Notes: a model not told the origin generated them from the sequence alone. A DNA stretch of 64,000 nucleotides from Chimonanthus salicifolius (GCA_013350335.1 CM023539.1:34024631-34088630), one strand, 5' to 3'; positions 52,101 through 58,210 are shown, counted from the stretch's first letter. Numbers and translations: made by a program.

Positions 52101-54566
52101 GTGTTGTTACTTAAGTGATGAATGGAAAGAAGATGAGTTAGCATTCACTTTTAGTTTTGAAGAATAAAAAATGGATATAAAATTGGTTGCATATGGATGG
52201 TGAAGCATTCAAATGTAACACAATTTGCTGAGGCATAGTAATTGGACAGATAACAGCATCATAGCATGTAGGTCATGGCCCAGTCATGCATAGATGTTAT
52301 ATGTATGTGTTGCTTGACTTTCCTTTTAGACCACCTAAGATTTCTGGCTCATGAGATTTTTCTAGCTCTATATTCCACTTTGAGGAAATAAGATTTTATT
52401 TCTTTGAAATGTACATTTCTTGAAGTAAGCTCGAAGGTATTGCAACAAAACAGAATCTTGAGATATAGTGGAAAGGGCATCCAGACAAGGGGAAAGCAAG
52501 AGGGGGGAGTAAAAGTACCTTTTCTTGAAATAGCAATCCAAATGCTTTTTTTTTTTCTCTTGAAGTCCAGTTACATTTAACTGAATTCATGTAGACAATT
52601 GACTCCAATACGGTGTAAAAAAGATGGTGTCTTTTCTGAAGTATTGCTAAGTACATTATATGAAGCCAAATAGAACAGTTTTACAATGTTTTGGTCTAGG
52701 TACTTAGGTGCTTCTGTAGGCTTTCAGTGGCAATTCAAATAGGTATATATGACAAGACACTGGTTCTAGATATTTGATAATTATTGGATATGGTTTCAAC
52801 CATGTCCTTTATTGTTGCTTTCCTCATGGCTGCAAAAAATGATATAATAACCACATCAGTATGAATGTATTGGGATGTCACTTTTTAATATCCTTTTTTA
52901 GACTTATTGACCCAAACCCAACTCCAATCCCTACTATGATTGAGGTGCACTTGGTTCCTATACTTGTGTTTGTGCAGGTTCTAGTTCTGAGTAAACTACA
53001 GCATACTCATCTGGTGAGGTTGATCGGAGCATGCCTGGAAGCCTGGTCCCTTGTCTATGAGTACTTGCCCAATGGTAGCCTCCAAGATTGCCTTTTCCGC
53101 AAAAGCAGTTCCCCTCCCTTGACATGGAAGATGCGCACCCGTATTGCGGCACAGATCTCCAATGTCCTTCTCTTCCTGCACTCATCCAAACCTGACAAGA
53201 TCATCCACGGTGATCTCAAGCCTGAAAATATTCTTTTTGATTTTGAATACAACTGTAAGCTCAGTGATTTTGGAATTTCTAGGCTTATGCCTGAGGATTC
53301 TTTACGTTGCTCATCTTTCCGCCGGAGCACTGAGTCTAAGGGTACATTCCCTTATACAGACCCAGAGTTCGTGAGAACTGGAGAACTGACTCCCAAGTCC
53401 GATGTTTACTCCTTTGGGATCATTGTTCTACAGTTACTCACTGGGAGGCCCCCTGTGGGTTTGGTGACTGAGGTGCGTCGGGCTGTGTCCAGTGGGAAAT
53501 TGTCATCCATTTTGGACCCATCAGCTGGAGAGTGGCCATCATTTGTGGCAAGACGGCTGGCAGAACTGGGGATACAATGCAGTGAGATGATCAGTCGGGA
53601 TCGTCCAGAGCTTACGCCATCAATGGTGAGGGAACTGGAGAGGTTGCCCACTGCAGAAGAACGACCTGTTCCATCTTTTTTCCTTTGCCCTATTCTTCAG
53701 GTGAATGATCAGCTGATAGCTTTTTTTGGTTTATGAGATACGGGTAGGTTAGCAGTTGAGAAATGCAGGGATCTGATGGGCCCCATCATTAGATTGGTGA
53801 TGCTCAAAATATATCCCATATTGTATAATGCTTGCTGCCCGAGTATCTGAATGATGGTTTGGAAAGTAGAAATGCAGCCATCCATTCCTCAACCACTAAC
53901 TAGAGAATGATCAGACTATTATGATCATCTTATACTGTTATGATCATCTTATGGGAAACATTTTATGGACTGCCTCTCTCTATCAGTGACATCATATAAA
54001 CAGTTTTGATCATGGAAAGTTGAGCTCCTCATGTTCAATTTCCATTGATGGGCCGTGCAAATAGTTCAATCAAGGTTGCATTTCCTCCAGATAAAAATTA
54101 AAAAAAAAAACCTTGCTAGATCCATTTGCTGAATCTTATTATTTGTGGATTGACTTTCGAGAAGTAGTGATATCAACTGTGGTCACCTGCTTCTTTGTCA
54201 AGTCTGATCTAGTGGTCGTTGCTATGATCCATTATTTGTGAAGTATTTCATCTACCAGATGTGATAAGTTCCTCTGGAATGGGGTTTTGCTATGTTCTAC
54301 ATTGGATAATTTTCTTTTCCAGTAGTAACACAGGCAATAGATTATCATCTGTGTAGTCCTTAAGCCTTTTGATGCCCTTGCAGGAAGTCATGCACGACCC
54401 TCAGGTGGCAGCAGATGGATTTACCTATGAGGGCGAGGCTTTACGTGGGTGGTTAGAAAATGGGCGTGAGACGTCACCCATGACCAATCTCAAGCTGAGT
54501 CACTTGAATCTTACTCCAAACCATGCTCTTCGGTTTGCCATTCAAGACTGGCTCTGCCAATCTTGA
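14446..54566 (+). CDS. USP-kinase-U-box protein (PUB33/PUB35-like E3 ligase), 8 exons over 40 kb
   Basis: Exons 14446-14728, 23322-23440, 34085-34194, 37397-37853, 47714-47851, 51279-51830, 52978-53700 and 54384-54566 join to 854 codons plus stop. All introns are GT-AG and phases agree (1, 0, 2, 0, 0, 0, 0). Domains: USP-like domain (about 51-170); Ser-rich linker (about 200-323); coiled coil (about 324-475); kinase (about 511-775) with glycine loop GKGGYG (517-522), Lys537 in [13 protein letters not shown] with Asp632 and DFG at 650-652; U-box (about 787-854, [20 protein letters not shown]). HGD in place of HRD makes it a non-RD kinase, normal for this family. Members are cytoplasmic kinases with E3 ubiquitin ligase activity; the substrate is unknown. 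The ATG at 14446 is the first in the exon and follows a TATA box. Length fits the family. Introns of 8.6, 10.6 and 9.9 kb are swollen by transposons. Confidence 0.93.
14859..14909. repeat. (TC)n microsatellite in intron 1
   Basis: The run is almost pure TC/CT dinucleotide with one G interruption, lying 130 bp downstream of the exon 1 donor. It gives spurious Ser/Leu reading frames. Confidence 0.95.
15560..16760. repeat. intron 1 segmental repeat, copy 1
   Basis: This is the first of three diverged copies of one segment in direct order. It begins with the word AAACCCTTTACAACAGGGG, continues with CCAAGAAATTCCTTCTTTTG, later has AAGATAAGGCACCTCTTTTAA near 16295, and ends with CACTAAGTTTCTTACTGAAA near 16711. 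A hAT MITE (15668-16077) interrupts it. No coding sequence is seen. Confidence 0.65.
15668..16077. mobile_element. hAT-type MITE rich in CGGGT/ACCCG repeats, 410 bp
   Basis: Ends TAGGGCTGCAACTC and GAGTTGTAGCCCTC form a terminal inverted repeat. Flanks AAACTACC (15660-15667) and GAACTACC (16078-16085) form an 8-bp target duplication with one mismatch. The interior consists of many ACCCGACCC and GGGTCGGGT words in both orientations, so it can fold into a long hairpin. This type of non-autonomous hAT element is widespread in angiosperms. Confidence 0.85.
16761..17145. repeat. intron 1 segmental repeat, copy 2, left part
   Basis: It repeats the start of copy 1: AACCCTTCACAAGGGGCAC, then CAATCTTCAAAAGTAAGGAA and GCAAGAAAATCTTTCC. 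It runs to about 17145, where a long LTR interrupts it. The copy resumes after 21071. Confidence 0.6.
19150..19300 (-). pseudogene. aldose 1-epimerase (galactose mutarotase) C-terminal fragment
   Basis: The minus-strand frame reads [20 protein letters not shown], then [20 protein letters not shown], ending in a TAG whose complement is at 19150-19152. This is the conserved C-terminus of plant aldose 1-epimerases (LETQGFPDSVNHPNFPSQIV, then YKH), enzymes that interconvert the alpha and beta anomers of hexoses. Only this last-exon-sized piece is present; the catalytic His residues and the rest are missing. It lies downstream, in the same orientation, of the RPL4 piece at 19562-19774. Confidence 0.85.
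19424..20190 (-). pseudogene. chimeric reading frame: PPR start + unknown + RPL4 fragment
   Basis: One open minus-strand frame covers three sources. The segment at about 19973-20190 has the N-terminal sequence of a PLS-class PPR protein ([20 protein letters not shown], then [17 protein letters not shown]). The segment at 19775-19972 ([35 protein letters not shown]) is unrecognised. The segment at 19562-19774 is cytosolic ribosomal protein L4 ([50 protein letters not shown]) and ends at a donor-like AAAG|GTATTC. No PPR repeat array and no complete L4 follow. This is a patchwork of captured pieces, antisense to the host gene. Expression is unknown. Confidence 0.8.
19562..19774 (-). pseudogene. 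RPL4: 60S ribosomal protein L4 (RPL4/uL4) internal fragment
   Basis: [36 protein letters not shown] and [13 protein letters not shown] correspond to the central L4 segment (relatives: RGHRIESVPELPLVVSDSAE and HAIRPGKGKM). Several substitutions (E for P, L for H, H for R) indicate relaxed constraint. The similarity stops at a splice-donor-like site, which suggests capture from genomic DNA rather than from mRNA. Confidence 0.85.
21072..21500. repeat. intron 1 segmental repeat, copy 2, right part
   Basis: The segment resumes copy 2 after the LTR: GGTATCTCCATGAAGTG and CAACCTCCAAAACCAATTG match CTCCATGAGTAAAAGAACC and CAACCTCCAAAAGCCAATTC of copy 1 near 16350-16400. The later GCTGAGTTTCTTGCTAAAA matches copy 1 near 16715. 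Confidence 0.6.
21475..21582. repeat. short tandem duplication (70-bp spacing)
   Basis: The word ACCTCATATTCTGTTGCTGG followed by AATGACNTARTTTCTTGA occurs at 21475-21512 and again at 21545-21582, 70 bp apart, with only two differences. Confidence 0.85.
21655..22080 (-). mobile_element. L1-type LINE 3'-end fragment (RNase H C-terminus), minus orientation
   Basis: The minus strand reads [18 protein letters not shown] and then [14 protein letters not shown], the C-terminal RNase H pattern of plant L1 elements ([15 protein letters not shown] in relatives). Only this end is present, so it is a heavily 5'-truncated copy. It lies between segmental repeat copies 2 and 3. Confidence 0.75.
22095..22800. 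repeat. intron 1 segmental repeat, copy 3
   Basis: This third copy starts AACCCTTCACAACAAGGTGG, continues with AATAAGGAATTTCCAAGAAA, and later has GCTTACTGAGTTTTAAAACACC and the CTGCTGGAATGA word shared with copy 2. The order of landmarks is the same as in copies 1 and 2. Confidence 0.65.
22905..22975 (-). mobile_element. RTE-type LINE 3'-tail remnant
   Basis: A short ATCATCATCACCATC tail followed by AAGCCATTTATCCCATC and GGGGTTGGC matches the 3' end of the RTE-like LINE at 34300. A similar remnant with a TCATCATCATCGTC tail lies near 50217. Confidence 0.45.
23322..23440 (+). CDS. U-box kinase exon 2: middle of USP domain
   Basis: Acceptor TTTTTTGGCAG ends at 23321 and donor GTGTTT starts at 23441. 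The exon completes Leu95 and encodes [20 protein letters not shown] and then [19 protein letters not shown], to residue 134. Relatives have GGKFPASKLKEQEV and a helix ending in LICHQRAGV here. It is isolated by 8.6 kb and 10.6 kb introns and would be missed without the flanking exons. Confidence 0.9.
23570..23817 (-). mobile_element. TRIM LTR with adjoining polypurine tract, minus orientation
   Basis: The 248-bp unit starts TGTAACGACCCTATCCGC and ends GCGGGACATTACA, and shares AATATTGTCCGCTTT with the TRIM at 12424-13013. Directly after it ATCCCACCCCCCTT is the complement of a polypurine tract, so this is the 3' LTR of a minus-strand TRIM whose other LTR is missing. No target duplication is visible. 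Confidence 0.75.
23818..25344. other. intron 2 stretch without recognised elements
   Basis: Two open frames of about 120 codons (24305-24676 minus; 24759-25127 plus) carry no motif I recognise. The second begins in a GTGTGTGTGTGT run. I treat both as chance or decayed repeat sequence. Confidence 0.4.
25345..25366. repeat. poly-G run of 22 bases
   Basis: An uninterrupted G22 run lies in intron 2. The exact length may be unreliable for sequencing reasons. It could form a G-quadruplex in the coding strand or in the pre-mRNA. Confidence 0.95.
25902..27507 (-). mobile_element. 5'-truncated L1 LINE with perfect 17-bp target duplication, minus orientation
   Basis: The sequence TTTCCACATGCATTATT flanks the insert exactly, at 25885-25901 and 27508-27524. 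A T-run at 25903-25913 is the complement of the poly(A) tail. The minus strand carries RNase H C-terminal residues ([17 protein letters not shown], 26095-26277). It also carries upstream L1 ORF2 sequence ([40 protein letters not shown], 27104-27520) with stops between the blocks. The reverse transcriptase is missing through 5' truncation. The target duplication shows insertion by target-primed reverse transcription into intron 2. Confidence 0.95.
27630..27817 (-). mobile_element. tRNA-derived SINE, minus orientation
   Basis: It is the reverse of the SINE at 40531-40709. A T-run at 27631-27637 (tail), GATGACCAAGGTGTCCAAG, GACTCCCGCTTCCCAAGGC and the head word GTTCCTGGCCATTACTCC all match. The reversed box-B-like word is GAATCAAACTGAGG near 27748. 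Flanking GGGTTGAGTTG (27611-27621) and GGGTTAAGTTG (27817-27827) could be the target duplication. Confidence 0.72.
27828..29146. other. intron 2 stretch without recognised elements
   Basis: An open frame at 27936-28145 ([19 protein letters not shown]) has no family match that I can name and lacks gene context. The rest has only short frames. Confidence 0.35.
29152..32419 (+). mobile_element. solo long LTR, 3268 bp, with perfect 5-bp target duplication
   Basis: The element starts TGTAGTGACCCAACCC and ends GGGGCGTTACA, so it has TG...CA ends. TTATG flanks it exactly at 29147-29151 and 32420-32424. There are no gag or pol frames and no second LTR in the neighbourhood, so it is a solo LTR left by recombination between two LTRs. 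It contains an (AT)n run at 32262-32288. The related copies at 2656, 4917, 17146 and 58211 define one long-LTR family; Ty3/gypsy affiliation is inferred. Confidence 0.9.
30521..30740 (+). repeat. possible tRNA-like SINE head inside the solo LTR
   Basis: The words TTTAGTCTAGTGGTTTG and GGAGTCAAACTCC resemble RNA polymerase III box A and box B at about tRNA spacing. No poly(A) tail or target duplication is evident, and the region does not fold as a functional tRNA as far as I can judge. Confidence 0.3.
32425..33550. other. intron 2 stretch with short open frames of unknown origin
   Basis: Plus-strand frames at 32599-32790 and 33120-33410 are long for AT-rich DNA but match no family I recognise and contain no start or splice context. 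They may be remains of a retroelement. Confidence 0.35.
33551..33580. repeat. poly-C run of 30 bases followed by poly-A
   Basis: A pure C30 run is followed by G and an A8 run in intron 2, about 0.5 kb before exon 3. The length may be inexact. On the minus strand it is G-quadruplex-prone. Confidence 0.95.
34085..34194 (+). CDS. U-box kinase exon 3: end of USP domain
   Basis: Acceptor TTTTGCAG ends at 34084 and donor GTAAGT starts at 34195. The exon encodes residues 135-170 plus two bases: [20 protein letters not shown] and then [16 protein letters not shown]. The IKKLVMGAA signature is the C-terminal USP motif of U-box kinases. The reading frame also stays open upstream into the intron; the acceptor was chosen from homology and the phase with exon 2. 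Confidence 0.93.
34300..36170 (-). mobile_element. decayed RTE-type LINE, minus orientation
   Basis: The minus strand carries, in broken frames, remains of an RTE endonuclease/reverse transcriptase: [17 protein letters not shown] near 36080-36130, [20 protein letters not shown] near 35600-35700, and [16 protein letters not shown] near 34890-34950. The 3' end has the RTE-like block GAAAGCCAACCCC and a TGATGATGATGATGATGA tail (complement near 34307-34325). Many stops and frameshifts mark it as old. It fills most of intron 3. Confidence 0.75.
35429..35475. repeat. (CTT)n/(CT)n microsatellite in intron 3
   Basis: TTCTTCTTCTTCTTCTTCC is followed by CT dinucleotide runs, within the decayed RTE element. 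Confidence 0.9.
36955..36996. repeat. tandem duplication of a 21-bp unit
   Basis: GTCCATAAGGATTATTGTT occurs twice in direct tandem, followed by a third partial unit (ATCCATG). It is in intron 3, about 400 bp before exon 4. Confidence 0.8.
37397..37853 (+). CDS. U-box kinase exon 4: post-USP segment and Ser-rich linker
   Basis: Acceptor AATACAG ends at 37396 and donor GTAATG starts at 37854. The first T completes Asn171 (GACAA|T), then [18 protein letters not shown] and [20 protein letters not shown] follow. This matches the family block CHIWFVCKGxLIxTREA. The rest, to residue 323, is a Ser/Thr-rich, acidic, probably disordered linker ([18 protein letters not shown]). Confidence 0.93.
38163..39492 (+). 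pseudogene. L1 reverse transcriptase, broken
   Basis: The frame reads [40 protein letters not shown] and [20 protein letters not shown], then [17 protein letters not shown], and the catalytic block [11 protein letters not shown] near 38817-38850. These are RT motifs of plant L1 ORF2. At least six stops or frameshifts interrupt it. A 33-bp in-frame tandem duplication lies near 39305-39369. It ends at [16 protein letters not shown], where foreign sequence begins. Confidence 0.9.
39661..39793 (+). repeat. 132-bp direct repeat, copy 1
   Basis: It runs from TGTACCAAGAATGAAGCC to CACCCATCAGAT and is nearly identical (about four differences) to 40194-40325. It contains TTGGTATCCGAGTC, which resembles an initiator tRNA-Met primer-binding site. 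Confidence 0.95.
39794..40193. mobile_element. Copia-like LTR-derived block between direct repeats
   Basis: The 400-bp block begins TGTTGGAGTAAATT and contains GATTTACGTGGTTCGGC, a sequence widely found in Copia-type plant LTRs. It also contains an (AT)n run at 40033-40072. There is no coding sequence. It is bounded on both sides by copies of the 132-bp repeat. Confidence 0.5.
40194..40325 (+). repeat. 132-bp direct repeat, copy 2
   Basis: This is the partner of 39661-39793, beginning TGTACCAAGAATG and ending CCCATCAGAT. The high identity makes this one of the younger duplications in the window. Confidence 0.95.
40326..42266 (+). mobile_element. probable LTR region of a Tat/Ogre-like Ty3/gypsy element (partial)
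   Basis: The sequence ends CCTCA (42261-42265), then ATTTC, then TGGCGACT (42271-42278). The combination TTTCTGGCGACT is the usual LTR/primer-binding-site junction of Tat and Athila lineage elements. The upstream limit is uncertain; the SINE at 40531-40709 lies in the same block. No coding domain follows, so the internal region is lost or very short. Confidence 0.45.
40531..40709 (+). mobile_element. tRNA-derived SINE with poly(A) tail
   Basis: The head GGTGATGGCCAGGAATTTGC has a box-A-like word (TGATGGCCAGG), followed about 35 bp later by a box-B-like word (GAGTTTGATTC). The body ends GGACACCTTGGTCATC, then an A-run. Reversed relatives lie at 11602-11785 and 27630-27817. The features fit a polymerase III SINE family; I cannot name it. 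Confidence 0.75.
43020..44158 (+). pseudogene. second L1 3' end: zinc knuckle and RNase H, broken
   Basis: Plus-strand blocks are [20 protein letters not shown] with [20 protein letters not shown] (zf-RVT, 43120-43353). RNase H follows with [36 protein letters not shown] and [13 protein letters not shown] (43600-43870), carrying the D-E-D acidic residues. [15 protein letters not shown] follows after a stop at 43873-43875. A 3' leader follows to 44158, where the sequence of the first L1 resumes. It is 5'-truncated. Confidence 0.8.
44159..44445 (+). pseudogene. middle segment of the outer L1 ORF2
   Basis: [20 protein letters not shown], then [20 protein letters not shown] and [11 protein letters not shown] match the part of plant L1 ORF2 between the RT and the zinc knuckle. 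The frame is cut at 44445 by the antisense L1 T-run. Confidence 0.8.
44446..46375 (-). mobile_element. antisense 5'-truncated L1 nested in the outer L1
   Basis: A T-run at 44446-44459 is the complement of the tail. The minus strand encodes RNase H (44656-45369: [60 protein letters not shown]). It also encodes a zinc knuckle ([20 protein letters not shown], near 45500) and ORF2 sequence upstream ([20 protein letters not shown], 45733-46032; [20 protein letters not shown], 46047-46286). One RNase H frame of 237 codons is still open, so it is younger than the outer element. No target duplication was found by eye. Confidence 0.85.
46123..46162. repeat. poly-C tract of about 40 bases with one T
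   Basis: The tract lies within the antisense L1 and appears as poly-glycine in its reading frame, so it is an expansion within a former coding region. The length may be inexact. Confidence 0.95.
46376..47300 (+). pseudogene. C-terminal part of the outer L1: zinc knuckle and RNase H
   Basis: Plus-strand blocks are [13 protein letters not shown] (46461-46497), [20 protein letters not shown] (near 46650), [20 protein letters not shown] (near 46900), [15 protein letters not shown] (near 47100) and [20 protein letters not shown] (near 47220). Stops and frame changes occur between them. A 3' leader and an A-run to 47506 complete the element. Confidence 0.85.
47714..47851 (+). CDS. U-box kinase exon 5: start of coiled coil
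   Basis: Acceptor CTATTCTAG ends at 47713 and donor GTATGG starts at 47852. It encodes residues 324-369: [20 protein letters not shown] then [20 protein letters not shown]. The Lys/Glu/Ala-rich heptads predict a coiled coil, as in relatives ([13 protein letters not shown] is almost invariant). It lies only 200 bp after the L1 that fills intron 4. Confidence 0.93.
47852..51278. other. intron 5 of the U-box kinase gene
   Basis: The 3.4-kb intron shows only short frames. Near 50217-50270 there is a TCATCATCATCGTC tail with AAAGTCATTTATCC, like the RTE remnant at 22905. No other element is recognisable. Confidence 0.6.
51279..51830 (+). CDS. U-box kinase exon 6: coiled coil and kinase N-lobe start
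   Basis: Acceptor CTTTCCAG ends at 51278 and donor GTTTCC starts at 51831. It encodes residues 370-553. Coiled coil follows to about residue 475 ([20 protein letters not shown]). The linker then leads to [20 protein letters not shown], the glycine-rich loop GKGGYG at 517-522 and the ATP-anchoring Lys537 in [20 protein letters not shown]. The block is strongly conserved in the family. Confidence 0.95.
51831..51860. repeat. (TC)n microsatellite at the intron 6 donor
   Basis: GTTTCC is followed at once by about ten CT units. The repeat begins within 10 bases of the 5' splice site, so its length could influence donor strength. Confidence 0.9.
52978..53700 (+). CDS. U-box kinase exon 7: kinase catalytic core and U-box start
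   Basis: Acceptor TTTGTGCAG ends at 52977 and donor GTGAAT starts at 53701. It encodes residues 554-794: [20 protein letters not shown], the catalytic loop [12 protein letters not shown] (Asp632), LSDFGISRL (Asp650), the activation segment [38 protein letters not shown], and finally [13 protein letters not shown], the first U-box residues. The kinase is non-RD (HGD). The domain is uninterrupted. Confidence 0.96.
54384..54566 (+). CDS. U-box kinase exon 8: U-box and stop
   Basis: Acceptor CCCTTGCAG ends at 54383; the TGA is at 54564-54566. It encodes residues 795-854: [40 protein letters not shown] and [20 protein letters not shown]. The intron splits the U-box after CPILQ. This E2-binding fold ends the protein. 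Confidence 0.95.
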   Translation, partial: EVMHDPQVAADGFTYEGEALRGWLENGRETSPMTNLKLSHLNLTPNHALRFAIQDWLCQS

Positions 54567-54930
54567 TGGCTATGCTGTGAAATCATACATATGCTTATAT
54601 ATTTATTGCTGGCACTGATCCTACATTTGAGGTTTTTCCTTTTGATGGTGACGATGAAGATGACGACGACAATGACGACGACTATGTGAATACCTTTCTA
54701 TGGCACTTGGTGATGTGTCTGTTGCTTTTGTCTATATATGTAAAAATATGTATGCATTCATGTACAGTGGGCATCTGGTTTTTTTTTAGATCAAAATTAA
54801 CTGTGATGTTGCATTTTTGCCCAATAGCCCCATTTGATGTGTGGCTTATTAATTTATATCTATTGATGGAAAGGGTGGGCTTCATATGGATTGTACATGG
54901 CAATGTAAGTTTTGTAATGAGTGTAGGATA
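54567..54930 (+). other. probable 3' UTR with GAC/GAT repeat
   Basis: The region after the stop carries a GATGAAGATGACGACGAC-type trinucleotide stretch (54646-54685) and T-rich sequence. No canonical AATAAA stands out, so the cleavage site is not fixed. Confidence 0.45.
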
Positions 54931-56318
54931 ATGAAAGGCTTTGAAAGGCTTTCTTTGGGGATAGAAGGAATGAGATCAATTTCAATGAGGGCCACCAAGA
55001 ATTTTCCAGTGGAGCTCCAAGTGTTGCCTTCATCACAAAGGTAGGGTATAAATATCTCAATGCCTCTCATTTCTCATCATCTTCATAAGCCACAATCTAA
55101 TCTTTATGGGGAATGCCCCTCATTTCTATGGCTTTTATAAGGTTCATGCCACTAATTGCAATGGGAGGCTGAGTTTTGGAGGATGAGATAGTGATTTTCT
55201 TTGGGGAGAAACATTTATCATGAGTTAGGTCTCCCACATGTTCAGTTAGGAAGTGTAGAGGATTATATGGCTACAAAGGTCTTATTGAAATTCTTTCATC
55301 CAATTACTCTAGCTTTATGAGATGAGCTATAAAAAACAAAAATTCTACCAAGACTTTCGCTATTGAGAGTTCCCTTCAAACTTATCTTGAGATCCACATG
55401 GTTAGATGTATAATAGTCAAAGGAGTGCCCAAGGCACTATATGGGAGATTTGTGCCTTAGTGTGCCTTGCATTTTATTTAACAACGGTTGCATTTGGACG
55501 AGAGGTAAATTTTGTAGGGATTTCCCTTATGCAGGGGTTTCTCTTGAACGTGGATTTCCTTTTTATTGTTTTGTAATTACACTAGAAAAGGTATAAGAGC
55601 AAAAAAACTTACTCTAAGGGAGAGGTAAAGTGCTTACCTCTTCATTCATTACAAAATAGGGGTAAACGAGGGTTATCCTCGTTTTCACCCCTTTATCCTT
55701 CATCTAAACAAAACCAATGCATCTCTTCATTTTTTTTTTTTTCTTATAAGGTCTTGAAATGTAAATAATAAAATATAACTTGTCTCTTAAGTGTTAAAAT
55801 ATAAATAAAAACTGTATTTTTCATTTTTTTCGTATTAGATGTTAACATATAAATGGAAAAATAATCTAATCTTATATAGAAATGCATATTTTGTTTTCTT
55901 TAATTATTGATGATATGATCATGAGAGTGATGTTTTTTTAATGACTTTGACTTGTTATTATTTGATTTTATATATTAGGTTTTTGTTATTATTTTATTAT
56001 ATTATACAATTGTGGTTTTATGTTTGATGCATTTTATTTATAGTATATATTGTATTTTTTAGTTGTAACAAGGCAAAAAAGTAATGTGTTTGTTATTAAT
56101 ATCTTAAAAATAGTTGTAAGCATTAATATCATATTTGTATTGGTACAAAATATTTTAAAAAATGTCCCTAGAAGTGTTCCTTGTACTTTAGTGATGCAAA
56201 CCTAGGTTTGAATTCAATGAGAACATGTCAATAGGCGTGCAGTTTCAGAGTATGGTCTTTGAAAGATCCACGCAGTCAATTACGAATTCGTTAAAGGATT
56301 TTGTCTTGATAAGGAATT
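54931..56318. other. AT-rich intergenic stretch, no gene recognised
   Basis: No open frame with a recognisable family and no terminal repeats are seen between the 3' flank of the kinase gene and the hAT element at 56327. Confidence 0.5.
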
Positions 56319-56326
56319 GCTCAAAC

Positions 56327-57577
56327 CAGTGTTATCAGAACAGAATCGGGCTGTGATCGAACTGTAGGTTTGACCGCGACCATCATATATAAGGCTCGGT
56401 TCTGAGAAAAAATCACCTGAGAAATTGGACCGCAAAAAATTGACACAAGTTGCAGCTTAACATGTTTTAGCGAATAAAGTCGTGAGCCGTGAGTCGATAA
56501 CTTTTCTTTTTCTTTTTTGTCCAATAGAGAACAAGGAATAAATACAGAGGTGCAGCGACTAGGGTTTGAGAAAAAGAGGCCCAATGAGAAGAAGAATATT
56601 AGAGTATGGAGGTGTAGCGATGCTTTGAGAAAGAGAGGGGAAGATGAGAAAAGAATATTAGGGTTTATTCAATTGATACCCTTTAACTTTCTCAAAACAC
56701 CCCATTTAGAGTTTAGTCTTTCTCAAAAAAACGTGAGTTTACTTTAATAGTCTAATGTTTTGGCAAAAGAAATTTTAGTGAAAATAATAAAATAAAAAAT
56801 AAAATTATTTTAAAATGTATATAATATTTACTTATGTTAAAAGTAAAAATTATAATATTCTATTTTATTTATCTTATTATAATAATTTGATATTATATTT
56901 ATTATCTAATATTTTTTCCATTGCCATCATTGTTAAAAGATTTTTTTTTATTATATCAATATAACATAATTAATTATAGCTCATAATTTTATTTATCTAA
57001 TTATTATCAATTGAAAATAAAACCTCTCTTCTCAAATAAAAAAGTCATCATCATAATAAATTCTATTTTGGAGTTGAAAACTTAGAATGTCAATCTTGTA
57101 CTGAAAGTAGACTTTTTCTTTGATTTAAAAAAATAAAAAATAAAATAATTAATTATATTGTTAAATTAGAATAAATTTGAAATCTAAAATGAATTTAAAA
57201 GATTCAACCACTCATAAATCTAAATTTAGAAAAGATTTATAATAGATAGAAATGCAATACAATGCATTATCTAATCATGAAAACAAGTCGAATTCTAATA
57301 ATTTTTTTATATGAAAAATAAATTTTAGATTCAAAATTAATAAAATCTTATTTGGTAATCTAATATTTGAGATTACTCCATCATCTTAGACTTCTCTTTC
57401 TCTTTTTTTTTTTTTTACTTAAAATTTTTATTTCAACTCATTAAAAGAACTTTATTTAATAATTTAATATTATTTATAATATAAGATTCATGACACGGGT
57501 TTAACTACGGTTGAACCTTATTTAACCTGACCTTCCATCGACACAGTTCGCTTCACGGTCCAGTTCTGATAACATTG
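56327..57577. mobile_element. non-autonomous hAT element, 1251 bp, perfect 8-bp target duplication
   Basis: Terminal inverted repeats CAGTGTTATCAGAAC and GTTCTGATAACATTG differ at one base. GCTCAAAC flanks the element exactly at 56319-56326 and 57578-57585. The interior is strongly AT-rich with no transposase. The 8-bp duplication and the CANTG ends assign it to hAT. Confidence 0.95.
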
Positions 57578-57585
57578 GCTCAAAC

Positions 57586-58210
57586 AATGTCAAAACCGAT
57601 TGCACAAGTTTTTTAGGAATTCGAATTAGCCTATAGATTTTTATATATTATGTCTCTTCTAATTGATTAAAATTGAGAGTAGCGGAAGCAAATTAAAAGA
57701 GAAGAAGATGAATTCATATATTGTATTACCTAATATAAGAAAATCATGAAACTAATTGAATTTAGAAATTAACTAGTACTTACTTGTAGAATAGAACTGG
57801 TCCCAATCCAAGGACCTGGTTTCGCTCGAGGGCCGAAGCCTAGTGTGAGAAACACCCAACTCAAGAGTCTTCTTTTTCCAAAAAATCTCAATTGTATTCA
57901 ATTCAACCAGAGTACATGTATTTATAGAGAAAAAAAAATGTGAAAATGCTATTACACCCTTTCTTTAGTTGACCACTCTAAGGAGAGAAATTTTCTATCT
58001 AAAAAACTCCTAAGAAAAGAAAACTACTAAAGATAGAATATAGTCTAATTTTGACAATTCCATCTCATCCTTTAAAAATTCCACGTGGCTTATTGGATAA
58101 CAAGATTAAATCCTAAAAAGCAAACATAAAAATAGAAATCCTAAAAATATGGAGTTACGCATGTGAAGAGCGTCCACTTGTAAAATTCGTCCACTTCCTT
58201 TCTATTCTCG
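57586..58210. other. intergenic stretch, possibly old LTR sequence
   Basis: The words GAGAGTAGCGGAAGCAAATT near 57675 and a readthrough-like TACATGTATTTATAGAG near 57913 resemble pieces of Copia LTRs. I cannot define ends or frames. Confidence 0.3.

Noticed and set aside
53203..53230. HGD in place of HRD in the kinase catalytic loop, suggesting a pseudokinase
   Set aside because: The catalytic Asp632, Lys537 and DFG are present. HGDLKP is usual for plant U-box kinases, which are non-RD kinases.
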